Assembly: GCA_017427945.1 (NCBI GenBank)
Contig: JAFRRT010000006.1
Location: 1 to 36,588, forward strand
Length of the DNA: 36,588 nt
Direction: 5' to 3'
Source: Muribaculaceae bacterium
Lineage (GTDB): Bacteria; Bacteroidota; Bacteroidia; Bacteroidales; Muribaculaceae
Shown one piece after another: positions 32,222-36,588 of the stretch (position 1 is the first letter of the stretch; every line of letters begins with the position of its first letter). Made by a program: the position numbers and the translations under genes. Below the pieces are notes generated by a model. That model saw nothing but the letters and a program-made list of their open reading frames with translations. It was not told where the DNA came from and did no database searches.

Positions 32222-33183
32222 TATCTCCTGAATTGATTGAGCAGTCCGTCAACAAAATAAAGATAGGAACCACCGTCGTAGTACCAGTATTCCTTCATTC
32301 CCGACTGGTCGGGACGTTCGTTAATGCTTTTAGGATTGCCCAATGACAAACGACATTCTTCCTTTGTCATCCCTTCAACCACCTGTGAGCGTGTGATAAG
32401 GTTCCAAGTCGCATCGGTGATGGTGGGATAAGATAGGTGCGGGTCATTAAGGGAAAACATCGAGTCAAAGTCACGCCCCAGCATCGATGAGGTGTTTTCA
32501 GTCATCCAGACCATTGCCCTCTCGCCAGTGTCGGAAGTAAACAACAATCGCATGGGGAACACGACATTCCCCGGCAGGACACTGTCGATATGAACCTTAA
32601 CGAAATGGCGTCCGTTCATCATCTGCTCATTGGCACGGTCATACCAGATGGGGGTGCGGATGAAATAGTCTTTGCCCTGAATTTGCTGTGCATAATGCTC
32701 AACCAGGTCCATGTCGATGAGCAGTGGCAAGGAAACACCACGGCCCACTGCTTCTTTGGGCATACCAAAACGGTAAACATAAGAACGTGAATCGGCTTCA
32801 TCCACAAACCAGATATCGACCTTATTTTCGTCACCTGTATATGAGAGAGCCGAAATCGCATCCTGGAATGTCAGCACATGCCCTGCCAGATTGATTGTGT
32901 CCAAATCATAATCTGACTGATGGACCATCAGCTCTCGAACTCTATTATCGGCGACCCAAAAGCGCTTGCCGACACGCCACACAGACAACGAATCGTCATA
33001 GGGCGTCAACGATATTGACTGTTGTTTAATCTCGCCCTGTTCCAATACCCGTTGCACGTCCTTATCGGTGACATGGTCGGTCACCTCAATACCCGTGCCA
33101 CATGCCACCGCAAGCAGCGAAAGCAATACGGCAGCTATAGCAAAGCCTGATTTCTCAAATATGTAACGGATACCCCGCCACAT
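32221..33183 (-). CDS. Lipoprotein with C-terminal SmpA/BamE-like segment
   Basis: A 320-residue lipoprotein with an extended N-terminal signal ending in a lipobox, LLAVAC (Cys28). The middle region is not recognised. The last 60 residues (QVVEGMTKEECRLSLGNPKS, then EYWYYDGGSYLYFVDGLLNQFRR) follow the pattern of the SmpA/OmlA (BamE) family, where a GMxxxEVxxxLGxP helix is followed by a YYDGxxLxFxxGxL beta-hairpin. BamE-like modules occur in several periplasmic lipoproteins and do not by themselves prove a role in outer-membrane assembly. It is three bases after a smaller lipoprotein gene and directly coupled to the MBL gene. Confidence 0.75.
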   Translation of the reverse strand: MWRGIRYIFEKSGFAIAAVLLSLLAVACGTGIEVTDHVTDKDVQRVLEQGEIKQQSISLTPYDDSLSVWRVGKRFWVADNRVRELMVHQSDYDLDTINLAGHVLTFQDAISALSYTGDENKVDIWFVDEADSRSYVYRFGMPKEAVGRGVSLPLLIDMDLVEHYAQQIQGKDYFIRTPIWYDRANEQMMNGRHFVKVHIDSVLPGNVVFPMRLLFTSDTGERAMVWMTENTSSMLGRDFDSMFSLNDPHLSYPTITDATWNLITRSQVVEGMTKEECRLSLGNPKSINERPDQSGMKEYWYYDGGSYLYFVDGLLNQFRR

Positions 33184-33186
33184 GAT

Positions 33187-33618
33187 TTATTTCTTAGCTT
33201 TCTTTGCCTTCTTGGCTTCCTGCTCCTTCTGCAAGACAGAATCGATCGAAGATGTGATAGCTCCAATGCCTACACCTCCACGCAAAGCCTCATTGGCTAA
33301 ATGTTTGAGGGCTTCCTCAGGGTCAGTTCCTTGTTCAATCTTAAGAGTTGTGAGAAAAGGAGCAGTACGAACGCGCACATCCTTCAATGCTTCCTGAAAC
33401 TTGGTTAAAGAGGCCGAATCTCCTGCTTCAATGATTTCAGTCTCCAAGGCTTGGATTTCCTGATCCATTGCAAGAATGCCTGCCGTGTCCTGTTTCTCCA
33501 TGAGTTCCTCAAGCTGCTTGGCAAACGCCTCGCCCTTGGCTTTATACTCGCCGCTATTGTCACAGCCTGCAAAAGACAGTGCCACAAACACTGCCATCAT
33601 TAATAATACTTTTTTCAT
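33187..33618 (-). CDS. Small predicted lipoprotein with charged coiled-coil
   Basis: A 143-residue exported protein; the signal ends in LSFAGC (Cys19). The mature part is rich in Glu, Lys and Ala, with heptad-like hydrophobic spacing (AFAKQLEELMEKQD, MDQEIQALETEIIEA, SVLQKEQEAKKAKKAKK), a likely helical coiled coil and a basic tail. I do not recognise a family. It is three bases upstream of the SmpA-like lipoprotein and 45 bases downstream of the Crp/Fnr gene, in the same run of genes. Confidence 0.7.
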   Translation of the reverse strand: MKKVLLMMAVFVALSFAGCDNSGEYKAKGEAFAKQLEELMEKQDTAGILAMDQEIQALETEIIEAGDSASLTKFQEALKDVRVRTAPFLTTLKIEQGTDPEEALKHLANEALRGGVGIGAITSSIDSVLQKEQEAKKAKKAKK

Positions 33619-33663
33619 ATCAGTTGTTTTAGTTTTATAGTCATCTATAAATGTCCGAGAGCG

Positions 33664-34338
33664 CTACCTGATAGTGCTAATCAATCCTTGAATATCGAGC
33701 ACGCTCAATTCATTGCTGTCATACTCAATGATTCCTTGATCAGAGAGTTTATCAAGTGTCGCTATCAACGTTGTGCGTTGGGTTCCCAGCAATGCTGACA
33801 AATCCTTTTGTTTATAATGCAGTTTAATATCGGTTGCCCCGCTCACGGCCAGCAAGTCCATCAGCATAGCAAAGCGCTCTGCCACCGATCCATCTCTGGT
33901 AGCAAGAATCGAAGCGGTATTGCGCTGGCTGCCCGAGGAGAGATAATTCAGGATATTGAACAGGAACACCTTGTCACTGCTCACCATCTTGATATAGTCA
34001 CTCTTGAGCAGTTGCAGAATGCCACACGAGCCTTGTGCCACAGCAGTATAGGGATAAACCGTCTTACGGCCGAAAAGGCACTCTGCAGCCAGGACATGCG
34101 GCGTGGTCAAAGTCTGCGTCATTGACACTCGCAGGCGGCGCCATTGCGTCTCAATGCTCACCTGGCCCGAAACAATGAATCTGATGTGTGTACACGGGTC
34201 TCCAGCAGCAAAAATCTGGTCCCCATTGTGGAACTTGAGAAAATGGAAAGGCAATTTCTCGACCAATGCCGTAATCTTCTCGGTACTCACGCCCTGGAAA
34301 AGCGGCAATTGCATCAACTGTTCATACATACTGTTCAT
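33664..34338 (-). CDS. Crp/Fnr-family transcription regulator
   Basis: A 224-residue regulator. Residues 10-120 form a cyclic-nucleotide-binding-like beta-roll (FHNGDQIFAAGDPCTHIRFIVSGQVSIET), a long dimer helix follows, and the C-terminus has a winged helix-turn-helix (YKQKDLSALLGTQRTTLIATLDKLSDQGIIEYD). The Fnr-type N-terminal Cys cluster for an Fe-S centre is absent and the cAMP-contacting Arg-Ser residues of Crp are not evident, so the effector is unknown. Bacteroidetes use this family for nitrosative and oxidative stress control, but nothing here proves that role. It lies between hisS (16 bases) and the small lipoprotein gene. Confidence 0.87.
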   Translation of the reverse strand: MNSMYEQLMQLPLFQGVSTEKITALVEKLPFHFLKFHNGDQIFAAGDPCTHIRFIVSGQVSIETQWRRLRVSMTQTLTTPHVLAAECLFGRKTVYPYTAVAQGSCGILQLLKSDYIKMVSSDKVFLFNILNYLSSGSQRNTASILATRDGSVAERFAMLMDLLAVSGATDIKLHYKQKDLSALLGTQRTTLIATLDKLSDQGIIEYDSNELSVLDIQGLISTIR

Positions 34339-34354
34339 TGTCTCACGCGCATTT

Positions 34355-35719
34355 TTATTTGCCCAACGATTCTATTACCTGAGTTACCGTCAATGATTGC
34401 TGATCACCGGTGACCATATTCTTCAGCGTGATGGTGCAGTTCTGCACCTCATCGGCGCCGACGATTGCTACAAACGGAATTTGGCGGTCATTGGCATAGT
34501 TCATCTGCTTTTTCATCTTGGCGTTGTCAGGATACAGCTCAGCGCTGATGCCTGCACGGCGCAACGTCATGATGTGGCTCAGCGATGCCGCAGCCTCCTG
34601 TTCGCCGAAGTTCACGAACAGTACCTTTGCAGTTGCCATAGTATCGGCAGGATAAAGGTCGAGAGCATTGAGCACATCATAGATACGGTCGGCACCAAAG
34701 CTGATGCCCACGCCCGAAAGACCAGGCATGCCGAAGACACCCGTCAGGTTGTCGTAGCGGCCACCGCCCGTGATACTGCCAATCGCCACATCCAGCGCCT
34801 TGACCTCAAGGATAGTGCCCGTATAGTAGTTCAGACCACGAGCCAGCGACACATCGAGCTCTACAGCGGCACGTGTACCCAGCTTAGCCACATGATTGAG
34901 CACATAGCGCATCTCCTCGATACCCTTCATGCCCACTTCACTGTTAGCCAGCATACCGGCCAGGGCAGTCAGGCGTTCCTCATTGGTGCCAGAGAGTGCC
35001 AGCAACGGTTGCAGGGTTGAGATGGCATCGTCAGTGAGGCCTTTCTCCTTCAACTCGGCATTGACATTATCGATACCGATTTTGTCAAGCTTGTCGATAG
35101 CGACCGTGATATCCACGATTTTGTCGGCGGCACCGATAATTTCGGCGATTCCACTCAGGATCTTGCGGTTATTGAGTTTGATGACCACATTGACATTAAA
35201 GCGGTTGAACACTTCGTCAATCATCGTCACCAGTTCTACCTCATTCCACAGCGAGTCACTGCCCACGATATCGGCATCACACTGATAGAACTCACGGTAA
35301 CGGCCCTTTTGGGGACGGTCGGCACGCCAAACGGGCTGAATCTGGTAACGCTTGAAAGGCATCTGCACATCGTTGCGGTGCTGCACCACATAGCGGGCAA
35401 AGGGTACCGTCAAGTCATAGCGCAAGCCTTTCTCGCTGATTTTGGTCGTCAGGTGCAGCGAGTCATGAGCAGCCAGTAGGTCATCGGGAGCATCCTTGAG
35501 GTAGTCACCGCTGTTCAGAATCTTGAACAACAGTTTATCGCCCTCCTCGCCATACTTGCCCATCAGGGTTGACAGGTTCTCGATAGAAGGCGTCTCAATC
35601 TGCTGAAATCCATAAAGCAGAAAGACATCCTTAATGGTGTTGAATATATAGTTGCGACGCGCCATCTCAATGGGAGAGAAGTCGCGTGTCCCCTTAGGGA
35701 TAGATGGTTTTTGTGCCAT
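34355..35719 (-). CDS. hisS: Histidine-tRNA ligase
   Basis: A 454-residue class II aminoacyl-tRNA synthetase charging tRNA-His. Motif 1 region (PKGTRDFSP ... [20 protein letters not shown]), motif 2 ([22 protein letters not shown]) and motif 3-like [12 protein letters not shown] are present, with the histidine-specific [12 protein letters not shown] and [13 protein letters not shown] motifs and a C-terminal alpha/beta anticodon-binding domain ([20 protein letters not shown]). Length is normal. The zinc-peptidase gene ends 42 bases upstream, and crp follows 16 bases downstream. Confidence 0.97.
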   Translation of the reverse strand: MAQKPSIPKGTRDFSPIEMARRNYIFNTIKDVFLLYGFQQIETPSIENLSTLMGKYGEEGDKLLFKILNSGDYLKDAPDDLLAAHDSLHLTTKISEKGLRYDLTVPFARYVVQHRNDVQMPFKRYQIQPVWRADRPQKGRYREFYQCDADIVGSDSLWNEVELVTMIDEVFNRFNVNVVIKLNNRKILSGIAEIIGAADKIVDITVAIDKLDKIGIDNVNAELKEKGLTDDAISTLQPLLALSGTNEERLTALAGMLANSEVGMKGIEEMRYVLNHVAKLGTRAAVELDVSLARGLNYYTGTILEVKALDVAIGSITGGGRYDNLTGVFGMPGLSGVGISFGADRIYDVLNALDLYPADTMATAKVLFVNFGEQEAAASLSHIMTLRRAGISAELYPDNAKMKKQMNYANDRQIPFVAIVGADEVQNCTITLKNMVTGDQQSLTVTQVIESLGK

Positions 35720-35761
35720 TATCTATTAATCAGATAGTTTTATAATGTGTTGTACTGGTTA

Positions 35762-36439
35762 TTATCTCCTTCTTCCCAAGAACATCGCTGCATAATAGAG
35801 CAATGTAGCAAGAGAGCCGATGGCTGCCACGACATAGGTATAAGCAGCGGCACGCAAGGCATCCTTTGCATATGTCAATTGCTCACCACCAACGATTCCA
35901 GAACCCTCAAGCCACTTGACGGCACGACGGCTGGCATCTACCTCTACAGGCAGCGTCACAAAGCTGAACAGCACAGTAGCGCCAAACATGGCAAGCGCAA
36001 TATACAAGGGCAATGCGGTCATCTCATACACTGCAATACCGGCAAGGAGCAACCACTGTACAGTCTTCGAGGCAAAAGACACCACAGGAACCATCTTGGT
36101 GCGCAACTGCAACATGCTGTAGCCCACCTTGTGCTGTACGGCATGACCGCACTCGTGGGCGGCTACCGCTGCGGCGGCAATGCTATTGGTGCCAAAGACA
36201 GGCTCACTCAGGTTCACCGTCTTGTTAGCAGGGTTGAAATGATCGGTCAACTGACCACTCACGCTGGTCACCTGCACGTCACCACAGCCATTCTGCTGCA
36301 GCATGGCATTGGCGACATCACGTCCTGCCATAGGAACACCCAAAGGAATCTTACTGTACTTTGCAAACTTTGACTTGAGGGAGTTCTGAACAATCATGCT
36401 CAGGATAAAGATACCTCCCATTAAAATGTAGACAAACAT
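35762..36439 (-). CDS. Neutral zinc metallopeptidase, YugP-like membrane protein
   Basis: A 225-residue integral membrane peptidase of the YugP/Zn_peptidase_2 family. An N-terminal helix (MFVYILMGGIFILSMIVQ) precedes a soluble segment with the zinc motif HECGH at residues 95-99, after AAAVAA; two to three more membrane helices follow (TVQWLLLAGIAVYEM, LPLYIALAMFGATVLFSFVTLP, AAAYTYVVAAIGSLATLLYY), and the LPVEVDASRRAV segment after the third is a family hallmark. The start is placed at 36439; an upstream in-frame ATG at 36475 would translate through the end of the insertion sequence. No promoter box of the local consensus is visible before it. Confidence 0.88.
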   Translation of the reverse strand: MFVYILMGGIFILSMIVQNSLKSKFAKYSKIPLGVPMAGRDVANAMLQQNGCGDVQVTSVSGQLTDHFNPANKTVNLSEPVFGTNSIAAAAVAAHECGHAVQHKVGYSMLQLRTKMVPVVSFASKTVQWLLLAGIAVYEMTALPLYIALAMFGATVLFSFVTLPVEVDASRRAVKWLEGSGIVGGEQLTYAKDALRAAAYTYVVAAIGSLATLLYYAAMFLGRRR

Positions 36440-36447
36440 AATATTTA

Positions 36448-36588
36448 ACCCGTTGGCGGGATTAAGCGAGCGCATACTTGATCCTGCCGATGGGCTTGTG
36501 ATTAATCTTGTTGATGTATTGTGAAACAGTAAAGGCGCTCACTTTACTGATGATTCTCGTGAAGAATCCCTGATAATCCTTAGCATAG
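36448..36588 (-). mobile_element. Insertion sequence right end, IS982-like, cut by the window edge
   Basis: The minus strand shows the C-terminal 41 codons of a transposase followed, two bases past its TAA, by CCCGCCAACGGGT, a plausible terminal inverted repeat (ACCCGTTGGCGGG from the plus side). Assignment to IS982 rests on my recollection of that family's C-terminal NNKPIGxxKYAL-like ending and ACCC ends. The element ends nine bases before the zinc-peptidase start codon. Confidence 0.6.
36462..36587 (-). CDS. Partial transposase, C-terminal fragment
   Basis: The last 41 residues of a transposase are in the window; the N-terminal part lies beyond position 36588. The fragment contains FFTRIISKVSAFTVSQYIN and NHKPIGRIKYAL, as in the helical tail of IS982-family transposases. 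No catalytic residues are visible in this portion, so intactness cannot be judged. Confidence 0.6.
   Translation of the reverse strand, partial: YAKDYQGFFTRIISKVSAFTVSQYINKINHKPIGRIKYALA

Overview
The window looks like a chromosomal segment of a Bacteroidales bacterium (Muribaculaceae- or Prevotella-like; I cannot place it below order from sequence alone). The reasons are the Bacteroidetes-type promoters (TAnnTTTG at -7, often with TTTG at -33) in front of many transcription units, a TamA-like barrel protein that carries a lipoprotein signal, a BspA-like leucine-rich-repeat protein with a dockerin tail, a GH92 mannosidase, an S9 peptidase lipoprotein, and frequent short TTAGG/CTAAG-type simple repeats between genes. 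There are no tRNA or rRNA genes, CRISPR arrays or prophage genes that I can see.

Layout. 0.1-2.3 kb: secreted LRR/dockerin protein. 2.4-7.6 kb: DUF2284 cysteine-rich protein, S9 peptidase lipoprotein, and a divergent GH92 mannosidase. 7.8-9.9 kb: a Clp/Hsp100 unfoldase with ClpC features but no Clp N-domain. 10-17.3 kb: tamL-tamB, overlapping, read leftward, separated from clpC by a long imperfect palindrome. 17.5-20.1 kb: WG-repeat lipoprotein, queD, queE. 20.1-22.6 kb: an accessory-looking insert (FGE-fold lipoprotein, unrecognised secreted protein) bordered by inverted copies of a GTCCG-type repeat and holding a lone IS-like end. 22.6-24.8 kb: fabD, queC, queF. 24.9-27.8 kb: mlaE-mlaF-HD hydrolase-glutamine amidotransferase. 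27.9-29.2 kb: a RIC-like hemerythrin protein translationally coupled to a LuxR-type regulator with a pseudo-receiver. 29.2-36.4 kb: a tight leftward run of zinc peptidase, hisS, Crp/Fnr regulator, two lipoproteins, MBL hydrolase, UmuD-like protein and an LtaS-like membrane sulfatase. 36.4-36.6 kb: end of an insertion sequence (IS982-like by recall), cut by the window edge.

How the genes work together. queD, queE, queC and queF carry out the steps from the pterin intermediate to preQ1 for queuosine; they lie in two clusters about 3.6 kb apart, separated by fabD and the accessory insert. tamB and tamL encode the inner-membrane-spanning and outer-membrane halves of one envelope assembly or lipid-transfer machine. 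mlaE and mlaF encode a phospholipid-transport permease and ATPase, without an MCE (mlaD) partner in view. The hemerythrin protein and its coupled regulator look like a small iron/nitric-oxide stress unit in which both sensory motifs (the Cys pair and the phospho-acceptor Asp) have been lost.

The points I consider most worth a second look are the coupled hemerythrin/pseudo-receiver pair, the N-domain-less ClpC-like unfoldase, the accessory insert between the que clusters with its two kinds of border sequence, the UmuD-like protein without UmuC inside an envelope-type operon, and the two places where a terminator and the next gene's promoter are superimposed. None of these is proven to be a new system by this sequence alone.
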